From NCBI GenBank assembly GCA_025355645.1, contig JANXZG010000014.1, positions 1-64,000 on the forward strand: a stretch of 64,000 bases of DNA, given 5' to 3'. The DNA comes from Gammaproteobacteria bacterium. Lineage in GTDB: Bacteria; Pseudomonadota; Gammaproteobacteria; Steroidobacterales; Steroidobacteraceae. The notes beneath the pieces are model-generated. The model was not told the origin of the DNA, made no database searches, and saw only the letters and a program-made list of their open reading frames with translations. Positions 9,291 through 18,864 of this stretch are shown here, one piece after another (the first letter of the stretch is position 1; each line of letters begins with the position of its first letter). Position numbers and translations under genes: made by a program.

Positions 9291-10789
9291 CAATGGACCT
9301 ACACCCGTCCTGGCAGACAATTCGGGGCGCCCCGGACCTTATTGCGATTCCGCTTGATGAAAATGGACTACCCGCTAATTTCGAGTCAGAATTTCGGGTT
9401 GGTAAAAATGGCGATACCTGGCTAATTATTGCTCCGGCAAGAGCGCGCCTTAATCCTGAGTTTACAAATGTTGTGCGGCAGCACGCTGCGACGCGCCGCG
9501 ATGTCGGAATTTTTTATGCCGACGAAGTCGAAAATGTGGAGTCCGGTGCGAACCGGCTGAGACTGAAGCCCGCCTTAAACCTAGTTCTGCTCCTGGCCGA
9601 TGACTACATAGGCTCACCGGTCATAGCGCGGTTATCGGTGTTTACCCGCTTGGGCGGGATTCGCCCAGATGCGCATTCGGCGGGCGTCTATGATTTTTTG
9701 CTGCGCGCAATTCGAGACGGCGTTGGTATCGAGCGCATCCCGGTTGTGCTGGTGGCCCATGATGAACAGCGCCCGCGCCCGACCTTGGTGGATCGAACAG
9801 CCGCCGTGAACAACTGGATTGGTAATTCCAGTCATATTTTTTCGCTGGCGCCCGGATTGACCGATAGCACCCTACAGCTGCGTCGGATTTTCACGTCTTT
9901 CCCGGATGTCACACTGGTGATTCCCACACAGCAATCCCGGCAGCTCCAAGTCAACGATGCGAGTTTCGGGAAGCCACATATCATCAATATGCTTAACAGC
10001 CTTGCACGGACCGACTGGCCGATGCAGCGAATCAGGGTCCTGATCGGCGACGACAATCCGGACCAATCCATTTACGCTGAATGCCGTTATCCCTTCGAAG
10101 TCCGACACGTCGACACGCGGCGTGCATCGGATGCACCGTTCAATTACGCTGCAAAGATGAACTCTCTGTGGCGACAAGCGGATAGTGAATACCTTATTTT
10201 AATTAATGATGATGTCGTCGTGCGCGAATCGGGTTGGCTGCGTGCGCTAATGACCTTCGCAATGAATGAAGATGTCGCAGGGGTGGGGGCGAGGTTGCTG
10301 TACGGGAATGGAGATCTCCAGCATGCCGGAATCCCGGGAGGTCTGTTTGGTTCTTGCGCACACGCCTGGATTCTCCAGCCGGCGCAAGATGAAACCTACG
10401 ATGATTGGGCTCTGGTGCATCGGGAGTGGTCGATGGTCACTGGCGCCGTGTTTGCCACTCGACGCAGTGTTCTTGAGATGGTAGATGGATTTGACGAGCA
10501 ATTCAGTCTGGAATTCAATGACGTCGACCTTTGTCTGCGGTTGAAGCTGCTGGGCTACAAAATAGTCTACACGCCGTTTGCTGAATTATCGCATTTCGAA
10601 AAGGCTTCACGCGGGGCTGACCTGCCCAGGGGAGATCAAGTGGCGCTATTCCTGAAACGTTGGAACGAATTGCTGAACAATGATCCGGCATTTCATCCCG
10701 GCTTTGATATGTCGAGTACCTATGTAGTCCCGCGGGCGGTAAAAGACCCGTGGTACATTTCGCGCGAATCGTCGAAATATGCGCGCTAA
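9287..10789 (+). CDS. Glycosyltransferase family 2 protein
   Basis: 'DVTLVIPTQQ', 'YLILINDDVVVRESGWLRALM', 'TGAVFATRRSVLEMVDGFDEQFSLEFNDVDLCLRLKLLGYKIVYTPFAELSHFE'. 4-nt overlap with upstream ORF. Confidence 0.85.
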   Translation: MTMDLHPSWQTIRGAPDLIAIPLDENGLPANFESEFRVGKNGDTWLIIAPARARLNPEFTNVVRQHAATRRDVGIFYADEVENVESGANRLRLKPALNLVLLLADDYIGSPVIARLSVFTRLGGIRPDAHSAGVYDFLLRAIRDGVGIERIPVVLVAHDEQRPRPTLVDRTAAVNNWIGNSSHIFSLAPGLTDSTLQLRRIFTSFPDVTLVIPTQQSRQLQVNDASFGKPHIINMLNSLARTDWPMQRIRVLIGDDNPDQSIYAECRYPFEVRHVDTRRASDAPFNYAAKMNSLWRQADSEYLILINDDVVVRESGWLRALMTFAMNEDVAGVGARLLYGNGDLQHAGIPGGLFGSCAHAWILQPAQDETYDDWALVHREWSMVTGAVFATRRSVLEMVDGFDEQFSLEFNDVDLCLRLKLLGYKIVYTPFAELSHFEKASRGADLPRGDQVALFLKRWNELLNNDPAFHPGFDMSSTYVVPRAVKDPWYISRESSKYAR

Positions 10790-10829
10790 ATGCCGGCAGA
10801 CGAGCGCGTTGGCAATGCTGGCCGATTTA

Positions 10830-11507
10830 CTACCGCGCGCCGATTTGCGGAGCCGCGACCGGCATACTTGTATAGAAATCGTAAGCCGCGGCTACTGTGG
10901 GAAATTGGAGTAGCTCCCCTTCGCATAGCACAACTGCGTTTTCGCAGTGTTCCCTAATTTGAGCCGCATTGTGGGTAACGAGTATAAATGCACGGTCTTT
11001 GCGTTTCTTAAACAACTCGTCATTACAGCGGGCATGGAATCGCGCATCCCCGACCACCATCGCTTCGTCAATGAGGAAACAATCGAATTCAATCGCCATG
11101 GACAGCGCAAACGCCAGACGCGCCGACATCCCATGCGAATAGTGCATGACGGGTTCACGTAGCTGTGGCCCCAGTTCGGTAAAGTCCTCGACAAAGGGCA
11201 ACACTGTTTTATAGTTGACGTTATATACACGGCAGACAAACTTCAGATTATCGAGTCCGGTGAGGTGTTGTGCAAACGTGCCGGCGAACGCGAGAGGCCA
11301 GGAAACGCGCATTCCGCGCCGAATGCGGCCGGAGGTTGGCCGTTCGGCGCCACTGATCAGCCTGATCAGCGTCGATTTACCCGCGCCGTTTCTTCCGAGA
11401 ATGCCGATGTTCCTGCCACGCGCTAGCGTGAAGCTGATGTCCTTCAAAATTTGCCTTCGTCCGTGACGGGTGTCGTAGGACTTGCTGACATGTTCAAGCG
11501 ATAACAT
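10830..11507 (-). CDS. kpsT: Capsular polysaccharide ABC exporter, ATP-binding protein (KpsT-like)
   Basis: Walker A 'GILGRNGAGKSTLIRLISG', signature-like 'HYSHGMSARLAFALSMAIEFDCFLIDEAMVVGD'; adjacent permease. Confidence 0.88.
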   Translation of the reverse strand: MLSLEHVSKSYDTRHGRRQILKDISFTLARGRNIGILGRNGAGKSTLIRLISGAERPTSGRIRRGMRVSWPLAFAGTFAQHLTGLDNLKFVCRVYNVNYKTVLPFVEDFTELGPQLREPVMHYSHGMSARLAFALSMAIEFDCFLIDEAMVVGDARFHARCNDELFKKRKDRAFILVTHNAAQIREHCENAVVLCEGELLQFPTVAAAYDFYTSMPVAAPQIGAR

Positions 11508-12304
11508 CAGAATTCAATCCTGTGGCCAGCTACGCGAACCAGATAAACGGCACATAAGGTGAGGACCAAGCAGAATCCGGCCATATAACCAAGGTCGTAA
11601 TGCGTCTTAACAACGGTGCCGAAATAACCATGTCGCAACAGTTCAACGCCATGCACCATCGGCAAATACAGCACGAGACCCTGCATTTTTTTCGGCATCC
11701 AGTCCACCATGAATGCGGCGCCCGACATCGGAAATAAAATGTATGACACAGGTTGCCACAGGCGATGCACGAGATCTGAGAATACACAAGCGGCGCCAAT
11801 AAGCAGGGCTAGGCTTGCACCGAACCACGCGAGCATGAGCCAGCCCTCAATGACCAGTGCGATATTGTCCGGCGGTTGCATCCACCCGAGGTAGGTAAAA
11901 AATGACGAGAGAAATATGAACGAGCCGGTTGCCCCGGTTACTTCGAGGGCGATGCGCGCCAGGCAGACGTCGATTGCCTGCACGCTGCGATGGAACAGCA
12001 AAGGCCGGTTTCCTTCGATAGCGTGCGTGCATTGAGAAGCTGAATTACGCCACATCAGCACCGACGAATAGCCGGTAACGGCGAATGCGACGATCGGAAT
12101 TCCACTTCCTTTGTGGGCCAAGCCTGCCAAGCTCCACAGCGTGGTTACTCCAAGGGTAAAGAGCATGGGTTCGCCGACAAGCCACAATACGCCAAGATTG
12201 TCCCGGCCGAAGCGGGTGATCAGCTCGCGCAGGAAAAGTGCGCGAATTACGCGCCATTGAATGGCGAAACTGTCGGCCAGGGACGTAGTGCTGGCTTCCG
12301 CCAT
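11507..12304 (-). CDS. kpsM: Capsular polysaccharide ABC exporter, permease (KpsM-like)
   Basis: ABC-2 type permease: 'FLRELITRFGRDNLGVLWLVGEPMLFTLGV', multiple hydrophobic segments; abuts ATPase gene. Confidence 0.88.
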   Translation of the reverse strand: MAEASTTSLADSFAIQWRVIRALFLRELITRFGRDNLGVLWLVGEPMLFTLGVTTLWSLAGLAHKGSGIPIVAFAVTGYSSVLMWRNSASQCTHAIEGNRPLLFHRSVQAIDVCLARIALEVTGATGSFIFLSSFFTYLGWMQPPDNIALVIEGWLMLAWFGASLALLIGAACVFSDLVHRLWQPVSYILFPMSGAAFMVDWMPKKMQGLVLYLPMVHGVELLRHGYFGTVVKTHYDLGYMAGFCLVLTLCAVYLVRVAGHRIEF

Positions 12305-12313
12305 GGGGTCGCT

Positions 12314-13414
12314 CTATTCCCCGTGCTCACGCACGGTAGCAACCAGGATGGTGGCGATGCCCCAAAACAGCAGGCTGACTATGAAGGCGGTTATTATCGA
12401 GCGAATCCGGCGCGGTTCCATGGCTTTATCCTGGACGCTCGGCTGGGTCAGTCGCTCCAGATAGATCTGTTTTTTCTGGGCTTCGGCGCGCGCGCTTTCC
12501 AGTTCCGCGAGCGCCATCCCCAGTTGCTTGTCCGCAAATTCCACGTCCAGCTGGAGTCGCTCGAAGGTAGGTGCCCGCGCGCTGAATGACCCGCTTGAGC
12601 TGGTTACTTTTCCGGTTTCGGCATTGATCGTTTTACGCAGCAGATCCGCGGAGCCCTCCAGCCCGGCGATCTGGGGGTTATCAGGCGAAAGCTTCCTTAT
12701 TTCCGCGATTTCCGCTTCAGTCGTGATCAACTGCTGATGGAGCTTCGAAACGCCCTCAAGCTGGATGGCCGCCTCTTTGTTTGGCTCGTAAACAGTTTGA
12801 TTGCTGCGATAGCTGAGCAGTGCGACAGCCGCGTCCTTGGCCTTGTCGGAGGCAATCTTGACCTCGTTGTCGGCAAACTGGATCAGATCGCGGCGACTAC
12901 GCTCGTTGAGGGTATTGACGAGGCGCTCACTCATGTCCAGCAGTTCTGCATTGATTCTGCGGGCATCTTCTGGCGTGAAGGCGCGCACACTCAAAACCGA
13001 TATGGAGGACATAGGATCGGGTTCGACACTGACGTGTTTGGTGTAATAGAGAAAAAGCTCTTCGAAACTTCGGCCACCTGTTAATCCCGGGAATCTGTCA
13101 AAAAAATTGGCCTCGCGGTGGGCAAAAATCTGTTCGATTTTCAGCCTTTCGCTGAGTTCCTTCAGGGCATCCCGGGATAAAATATAGTCATGAACCTGGG
13201 AAGAGTCGCTTTGGCCGTGCGATAAACTGGCGCCCATCAGCATCTCTGCGATACCGCCCGACGGCATTGCGTTTTCCGAACTGCTTACAATAAAATGGGA
13301 TTCCGATACGTAGACATCGGAAGCGATTAGAGAGAAATATAAGACTGAGCATACCGTTGGAACCAGCACTGCGAACGTGAACAGCAAATGACCGCGCAAC
13401 CACGCCGTAATCAT
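12314..13414 (-). CDS. kpsE: Capsule export inner-membrane protein (KpsE-like, Wzz/PCP family)
   Basis: N-terminal TM 'LLFTFAVLVPTVCSVLYFSLIASDVYVSESHFIVSS', long coiled coil, C-terminal TM 'IITAFIVSLLFWGIATILVAT'. Confidence 0.85.
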   Translation of the reverse strand: MITAWLRGHLLFTFAVLVPTVCSVLYFSLIASDVYVSESHFIVSSSENAMPSGGIAEMLMGASLSHGQSDSSQVHDYILSRDALKELSERLKIEQIFAHREANFFDRFPGLTGGRSFEELFLYYTKHVSVEPDPMSSISVLSVRAFTPEDARRINAELLDMSERLVNTLNERSRRDLIQFADNEVKIASDKAKDAAVALLSYRSNQTVYEPNKEAAIQLEGVSKLHQQLITTEAEIAEIRKLSPDNPQIAGLEGSADLLRKTINAETGKVTSSSGSFSARAPTFERLQLDVEFADKQLGMALAELESARAEAQKKQIYLERLTQPSVQDKAMEPRRIRSIITAFIVSLLFWGIATILVATVREHGE

Positions 13415-14634
13415 AGACCCGCGCTCTTGGCCGCTAGCACGGGGTAGGCTACGCTGAACAGCACGTTGAGGAATTTCTCCACTTCCGTAATGGGTGCATT
13501 CGAGACGTACAGGACGTCGCGATTTTCCATCGGGAAATTCTGAATCAGGAACAAGCTTTCCGGATCGGTCAAGTCAATGCGGAATACAGTGGGTACAAGG
13601 CCGTCAGCAGTCGTCTTGACCGGCTGTTTCGGCCAGTCCAGGGCCGACTTGGCCTCAAATCGGAACACGAATACGCCGCGCGCATTGGATCTTGCATCGA
13701 TGAGCCCACCTGATCGCGCGATTGCCTGCGCCAGCGAGATACCCTGAGTCTCAAAATTAACTTCCTCATTCTTGCCCGAGGCGCCGAGCGCGGTAAAGCT
13801 GAACGGCTGGAATAGGGCCGTCACCACGTCACCAGGCAGCAATGGCACATTTTGCCTCGGATCCCTGATGATGGTTTCCAGCGGGAGAGAATAAACACTG
13901 TCGGCACGCGTTAACTGTATGGTCGTTTTGGTAACTGGCTGGCGCACGCCGCCCGCCGCGGCCAGCGCATCCAGCAGATGTTCATTTCCCGGCGCGAGGG
14001 CTACGCGAGTGCTCAGATTGACTTCGCCCACGACGATCGCGTTGGACGCAAAGCTGCGTGTCAGCCGCACCAGAACTTCCGGCTGGTTGGCCTTTTTTTG
14101 CAGGCGCGCAACGATATCCGCTGCGATCGCCTGCAAAGTTTTGCCGGCAGCCGGAACCCTGCCCGCAAACGGCACGTAAATTGAGCCATCGTCGTCGATC
14201 GGCTGTTCCGGCAGGGCGGTTGGATGCGATGTTCCAATCCCAACATTGTTTGGTTGCGCGTTCGCCGTTCCAAAAAGCGTTGCCGGAGCTGCCTCCCAAA
14301 TTGTTACCTCAAGTACATCGCCTGGCCCGACCGAGCGCGAACCGATGTGCTGGCTCCCCAGGGTTTCGGAAAACAGATGTAGCTTCCGTTGACCGGCCAG
14401 TTGGTTCGTGATTGCGTCGTCGACGTTGATGAACTGTATCGATGCCGCATTGACGCGTGCCGTGTCGCGCTCAATCTGGTGACGAGTCGGACCAACTGTC
14501 GGCAAAAAGCTGAAACAACCCGACAGAGTAAACGTGCTGAGGGCGGCGATGCAGGCAGTACGCCCAACTCGAACATGGAATTTGCGCGCAATAATAAAAG
14601 GAAAATTGGCAATTTTCATTGATGGATGGCTCAA
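13411..14634 (-). CDS. Outer-membrane polysaccharide export protein (Wza/KpsD/BexD-like, SLBB)
   Basis: Lipoprotein-like 'ALSTFTLSGCFSF'; 'SRSVGPGDVLEVTIWEA...GSIYVPFAGRVPAAGKTLQAIAADIVARLQKKANQPEVLVRL'; SLBB-like repeats; ATGA overlap with kpsE. Confidence 0.9.
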   Translation of the reverse strand: MSHPSMKIANFPFIIARKFHVRVGRTACIAALSTFTLSGCFSFLPTVGPTRHQIERDTARVNAASIQFINVDDAITNQLAGQRKLHLFSETLGSQHIGSRSVGPGDVLEVTIWEAAPATLFGTANAQPNNVGIGTSHPTALPEQPIDDDGSIYVPFAGRVPAAGKTLQAIAADIVARLQKKANQPEVLVRLTRSFASNAIVVGEVNLSTRVALAPGNEHLLDALAAAGGVRQPVTKTTIQLTRADSVYSLPLETIIRDPRQNVPLLPGDVVTALFQPFSFTALGASGKNEEVNFETQGISLAQAIARSGGLIDARSNARGVFVFRFEAKSALDWPKQPVKTTADGLVPTVFRIDLTDPESLFLIQNFPMENRDVLYVSNAPITEVEKFLNVLFSVAYPVLAAKSAGL

Positions 14635-14746
14635 TCGAGGGCCTCTGCGGCTAACTGAAACTTAGCCATTAATATTCGATCATTTATTGAGCATTTGCAA
14701 GGGTTTACCAATTTTTATCGGCTATATAGGCGCCGTTTTATTGCTC

Positions 14747-15919
14747 TCAACTGCGGGTGCGCGGCGATTCGACGACCACATTGCAGCCGTCCAGCCGATA
14801 TCTGATACCAGCCCATGTGAATCTCCGTCCAAAACAACTGGAGAGAAACGCAATGCAATGCACGAGGTGAACCAACGGCCACGCCCAAGATGCAAAACGT
14901 ATGGTCGCCTTGGCGGTTGACAGCACATCCGCCGGTAACACGCGCGCAGCGATCCGTCGCCTGACCGCCGAACGCATTTGCAAGAGCACAATGCTTGCCA
15001 ACAGGATGGCTGCACTGATATGGCTGCCGTGAACCAACGACAGGAGCGCAGTTGCGGCGCCGAAAGTAGGCACGCACAATGTCAATCCGCCAAATAGCCA
15101 GAGGAGTGGCGCATAGGTGCGCAGCATCAGATGCTGGCGCCGCGCAAAGCCGAACAAACTGTTCCAGGTGTGAGCCAAGGGACTTGGCACCAATGTTCGC
15201 AGCGGCGAATTTATCCGGAAGCCGGCGGCGCGCAGTGCCTGTGACAGCGTCACGTCGTCCGAAGCGGCGCGTTCCCATACCGTCAGCACGTCAATTCTGT
15301 CAAGCGGCCCGCGCGCCACCGCAGTCGCCCCGCCCCAGCAAATATTCCAGTGTCTCGAGCGCGCCGAGGTCGTGACTGAAAGATCTGCAGCTGCGCCGAT
15401 AAGCGTCGGCAGTCGACTGTCCGTCGGCAGGGGCCACCGGTAGCCGGTGCTGGCGTTTGCCTCGCCAATCGCTATGGGGCGAACGAGGTTCGTCAACCAA
15501 TCAGGTGGCAACAGGGTGTCCGCATCGGTGAAAACGATGACCGCATCGTCATCGCGTAGCGCGCCGCGCGCGGCGAGCAGGTTATGCACCTTTTGCGCGC
15601 GCTGAGCGCTATATCCTGCGATGACAATGTCGATTTCCGGCCGACCTGCCGCGCGGTGCCGCATCGCTTCAATCAGAATCAGTGCCGGGTCGGCCCGTGA
15701 TTCCAGCGCGAAAATTATCCGGTAATAGGGATAGTTCTGCTGGCACAGCAGTTCCAGGAATTGGCCGGTCGTCGCATGAACCCCCTTGATCGCAATAAGA
15801 ATTGCAGCGCGCGGTGAATTGTCAGCTGGCGTGAGTGGAACAAGGCTTCGCAGGTAATGCCATACGCCGAAAGTGGCGACGCAGTCCGTGAGGAGCCAGG
15901 CGACCAGCAGTGCGTTCAC
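14747..15919 (-). CDS. GT2 glycosyltransferase, ceramide glucosyltransferase/HpnI-like
   Basis: 'PRAAILIAIKGVHATTGQFLELLCQQNYPYYRIIFALES', 'VIVFTDADTLLPPDWL', 'ASDDVTLSQALRAAGFRI', 'GFARRQHLMLRTY', C-terminal TM segments. Confidence 0.75.
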   Translation of the reverse strand: MNALLVAWLLTDCVATFGVWHYLRSLVPLTPADNSPRAAILIAIKGVHATTGQFLELLCQQNYPYYRIIFALESRADPALILIEAMRHRAAGRPEIDIVIAGYSAQRAQKVHNLLAARGALRDDDAVIVFTDADTLLPPDWLTNLVRPIAIGEANASTGYRWPLPTDSRLPTLIGAAADLSVTTSARSRHWNICWGGATAVARGPLDRIDVLTVWERAASDDVTLSQALRAAGFRINSPLRTLVPSPLAHTWNSLFGFARRQHLMLRTYAPLLWLFGGLTLCVPTFGAATALLSLVHGSHISAAILLASIVLLQMRSAVRRRIAARVLPADVLSTAKATIRFASWAWPLVHLVHCIAFLSSCFGRRFTWAGIRYRLDGCNVVVESPRTRS

Positions 15920-16830
15920 GGCCGAAGTTCAAGCAAGCCGAACCACTGATCGATCAAGCGCAGCACTACCGGCGTGAACAATGCATCGAGTTGCTGCATG
16001 CGACGCATAATCTCGTCAGGATCGTATGGCATGTCTACAGCAAATTCAACGGGCTCTAGAAAATGAACACAAAACCGCGGGCCAGCGAGCCGCTCGCAGT
16101 ACGCGGGCAGGATGATGGCGCCGGTGCGCGCGGCCAAGCGTACGATCTTGCCGAGATTGTCGTGGATGTCGAGTCGCCGACCGAATGAAGGAAACGGTAT
16201 TCCTGATTCATTGTCCTCATCCACGGATAAATAAAGTATTCCCCCCGGCCGTTTCAGGTGCTCAATCGCATGACGCCACGCCATGGCATCGACCGGGACA
16301 ACCTTTCCAGGGAAGCGCGCGCGTTGCATCGCTGCGATCTGCGCCTGTACCCGGTTTTCCGGCGTGAGCGCGAACGCAAACATACGATCCGGGATATGGC
16401 TGCTCAGGTGCATTCCGATGGCCTCCCAGTTGCCAAGATGCACATAGGCCATGATGATTGGGCGGCCGTCCGCCAGAATGGCATCAAGCGCTTTGGAATC
16501 ATGGATGCGCACGCGATGTTCCGATACGATGCGATCGAGCACGCAAAATTCCGCAAACACGCGCCCGACATTTGCCCATAGACGCCGCTGCGCCATTTCC
16601 AGCCCGGACGGATCAAAATCGGGAAGTAGATGTCGCAGGGCCGCTGCAACGCGCGCCGCTGCCGCCGGGTGGCCGCGACGGCCGAGGAATTGGCCCAAGC
16701 TCGCGCCAATCCGTGATACGACTGAAACCGGTAGCGCGCGCAACAGGCGAAACAATCCTAGGTCGCGGCGTTCGTCCCATGTCATGTCCGGCAGCGCGCG
16801 CAGTAGCGCGGCTTGGGTGACGTCGAGCAT
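15916..16830 (-). CDS. LpxL/HtrB-like lysophospholipid acyltransferase family protein
   Basis: HX4(D/E)-type motif 'YVHLGNWEAIG', 'SVDEDNESGIPFPSFGRRLDIHDNLGKIVRLAARTGAIILPAYCER'. Start taken at internal Met (MLDVTQAALL); the longer ORF start (16893) would overlap the divergent gene. Confidence 0.8.
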   Translation of the reverse strand: MLDVTQAALLRALPDMTWDERRDLGLFRLLRALPVSVVSRIGASLGQFLGRRGHPAAAARVAAALRHLLPDFDPSGLEMAQRRLWANVGRVFAEFCVLDRIVSEHRVRIHDSKALDAILADGRPIIMAYVHLGNWEAIGMHLSSHIPDRMFAFALTPENRVQAQIAAMQRARFPGKVVPVDAMAWRHAIEHLKRPGGILYLSVDEDNESGIPFPSFGRRLDIHDNLGKIVRLAARTGAIILPAYCERLAGPRFCVHFLEPVEFAVDMPYDPDEIMRRMQQLDALFTPVVLRLIDQWFGLLELRP

Positions 16831-16895
16831 GGCGCAACAGTAACATGGGCCTTGGGCTTGAGGGGGGCGGGGCCTTTCTGTACCCTGCCTCACGC

Positions 16896-17585
16896 ATGGT
16901 ATTGCAACGATTTAACGCGAGTGTGCTGGGTCCTCTCGAGCGTCCGGCGCTCGCTTGGATGGCTGCGCACATGCCAGCACGGGTCGTTCCAGATCATTTG
17001 ACGCTACTCGGCATTTTTGGCGCCTTGCTCGCGGGTGCAGGCTACGTACTGAGTCGCCAGTCCCTGGCGTGGCTTGCTCTTGCCTCGGCGGGCTTATTGA
17101 TCAACTGGGTCGGCGATTCGGTCGACGGGACGCTGGCGCGCTATCGCAAGATCGAGCGGCCCCGTTACGGTTTTTTTGTGGACCACAGCAGCGATCTTTT
17201 TGGCAATGTAGTGGTATTCCTGTCGCTCGGGGTATCACCCTGCGCCCACTTCTCGATCGCCTGTCTGGGCTTGATCGCATTCCTGATGTGTTTTGTCTTT
17301 ACGCTGATTGGGGCACAGGTCCGCTCCACCATGCGCATAACCTATCTGGGATTTGGTCCGACGGAAATTCGCGCCTTGCTTCTGTTAGGCAACCTGATGG
17401 TGCTTTTCAATGGCGTCGTGAGTATCCGTTTGCCGCTATGGCCTTTCGATCTTTTCGGCCCCTTGTCCACTTATGATCTTGGCATTTTGATTCTTGCCCT
17501 TGCAGGCGCCCTGCTGGTCCTCATCATGGCTATCCGTGAAAGCCGGGTGCTCGCGCTTGAGGATCCACCGCGGACGTCCCGGTAA
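16896..17585 (+). CDS. CDP-alcohol phosphatidyltransferase family protein
   Basis: Signature 'DSVDGTLARYRKIERPRYGFFVDHSSD' (DX2DGX2AR...GX3DX3D); multiple TMs. Start at internal Met is tentative (ORF from 16845). Confidence 0.85.
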   Translation: MVLQRFNASVLGPLERPALAWMAAHMPARVVPDHLTLLGIFGALLAGAGYVLSRQSLAWLALASAGLLINWVGDSVDGTLARYRKIERPRYGFFVDHSSDLFGNVVVFLSLGVSPCAHFSIACLGLIAFLMCFVFTLIGAQVRSTMRITYLGFGPTEIRALLLLGNLMVLFNGVVSIRLPLWPFDLFGPLSTYDLGILILALAGALLVLIMAIRESRVLALEDPPRTSR

Positions 17586-17595
17586 AAGCCGACCC

Positions 17596-18864
17596 TTGCG
17601 TGCCCAACCGGTGTTGCTGGACATTACGCGCCTGATCGGCCGCGCACATCGCGCCGGGCCCGGCGGAATCGACCGGATCGAACTTGCCTATGCGCAGCAC
17701 TTTCTGCTCGCGCAGAACGGTGGCAGGCCTGCCTACGCGGTCATCCATACCATGGGTAGGTTGTTCGGCGTTAACCCACGATGTGCCCGGCTTTTTGTGC
17801 AAAAAGTGGCGGCGCGATGGCTGGGCGAGGAGGCGGCAACTGGCGGACGCCGTCCGCGTGGGCTCATCGCTCTCTACGCGACGTTGATTGGCGGGCACTG
17901 GATGGCCGGATGGCAACTGCGCCGCAAACTGAAGCAGCATGCGGAACCGCCGATCTACCTAGTCGTCTCGCACCACCACCTGTCCCGCGCGCACTGGATC
18001 GACAATATACGGCGTGCCTTCGGGGCCCGGGCAGTTTGCTTCCTGCACGACCTGATCCCTGTCGATTATCCGCAGTACGTAGAAGCGAGCCTTGCAAAAA
18101 GGCACGGCCAGATGCTGCAGACCATCGTTCAGCATTTCGATGCGGTAATCGTGAATTCGCGCACCACGGCAGAGCATTTTCGACAGTTCCTCGCGCGCAG
18201 CGGTGGCGGCGCGGCAATTGCGGCGCACATCCATGTCGCACATCCAGGCGTCCGCGCGTTTCCTACCGACTCGGCGGGTGCCGCTTCGCCCGCGCCGGAT
18301 TCGGTCCCATACTTCATGATCATCGGCACCATAGAACCGAAGAAAAATCATCTGCTGCTACTGAATCTCTGGACCCAGCTCGTGGCCACCATAGCCACGC
18401 CGCCACGCTTGCTGGTGATTGGTGCGCGTGGTTGGGAGAACAAACAGGCCGTTGACTTGCTGGAGCGCTCAAATCACCCGCTCAGCCTCGTCGAAGAGCA
18501 CAATCACATGAGCGACATCGCGATCGGTGCACTGCTTAAGGGGGCGCGCGCGGTGTTGTTGCCATCATTGGTTGAGGGCTTCGGATTGCCATTGGCCGAA
18601 GCGCTGGCCTCGGGCGTGCCGGTCATTTGCAGCGACATACCGGCTTTTCGTGAGATCGGCCTTGGCGCTCCGGATTTCCTCGACCCTACCAACATATCGG
18701 TCTGGCGCGATGCGGTAATCGACTATTGTGCCGCCGATTCGCCACGCCGTGCTGCGCAAATGCGCCGCTTGCCGGCGTGGCGGAATTTGTCGTGGCAGGC
18801 ACACTTCAATATTGTCGAGCAATCGCTGGACGAGATTTCCAAGCTAGCTCTGGCGCCGCTATGA
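17596..18864 (+). CDS. GT4-type glycosyltransferase
   Basis: 'YFMIIGTIEPKKNHLLLLNLWTQL', 'LLPSLVEGFGLPLAEALASGVPVICSDIPAFREIG'. TTG start proposed; upstream ORF extension overlaps preceding CDS. Confidence 0.85.
   Translation: MRAQPVLLDITRLIGRAHRAGPGGIDRIELAYAQHFLLAQNGGRPAYAVIHTMGRLFGVNPRCARLFVQKVAARWLGEEAATGGRRPRGLIALYATLIGGHWMAGWQLRRKLKQHAEPPIYLVVSHHHLSRAHWIDNIRRAFGARAVCFLHDLIPVDYPQYVEASLAKRHGQMLQTIVQHFDAVIVNSRTTAEHFRQFLARSGGGAAIAAHIHVAHPGVRAFPTDSAGAASPAPDSVPYFMIIGTIEPKKNHLLLLNLWTQLVATIATPPRLLVIGARGWENKQAVDLLERSNHPLSLVEEHNHMSDIAIGALLKGARAVLLPSLVEGFGLPLAEALASGVPVICSDIPAFREIGLGAPDFLDPTNISVWRDAVIDYCAADSPRRAAQMRRLPAWRNLSWQAHFNIVEQSLDEISKLALAPL

Noticed and set aside
14635-14746. Possible JUMPstart/ops (RfaH) element upstream of the capsule export operon
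   Set aside because: No GGCGGTAG-type ops core found on either strand here; only an AT-rich promoter-like stretch.
16845-16895. Upstream extension of the CDP-alcohol phosphatidyltransferase ORF and of the minus-strand acyltransferase ORF (to 16893)
   Set aside because: The two longer starts overlap each other; internal Met starts give a normal divergent spacer.
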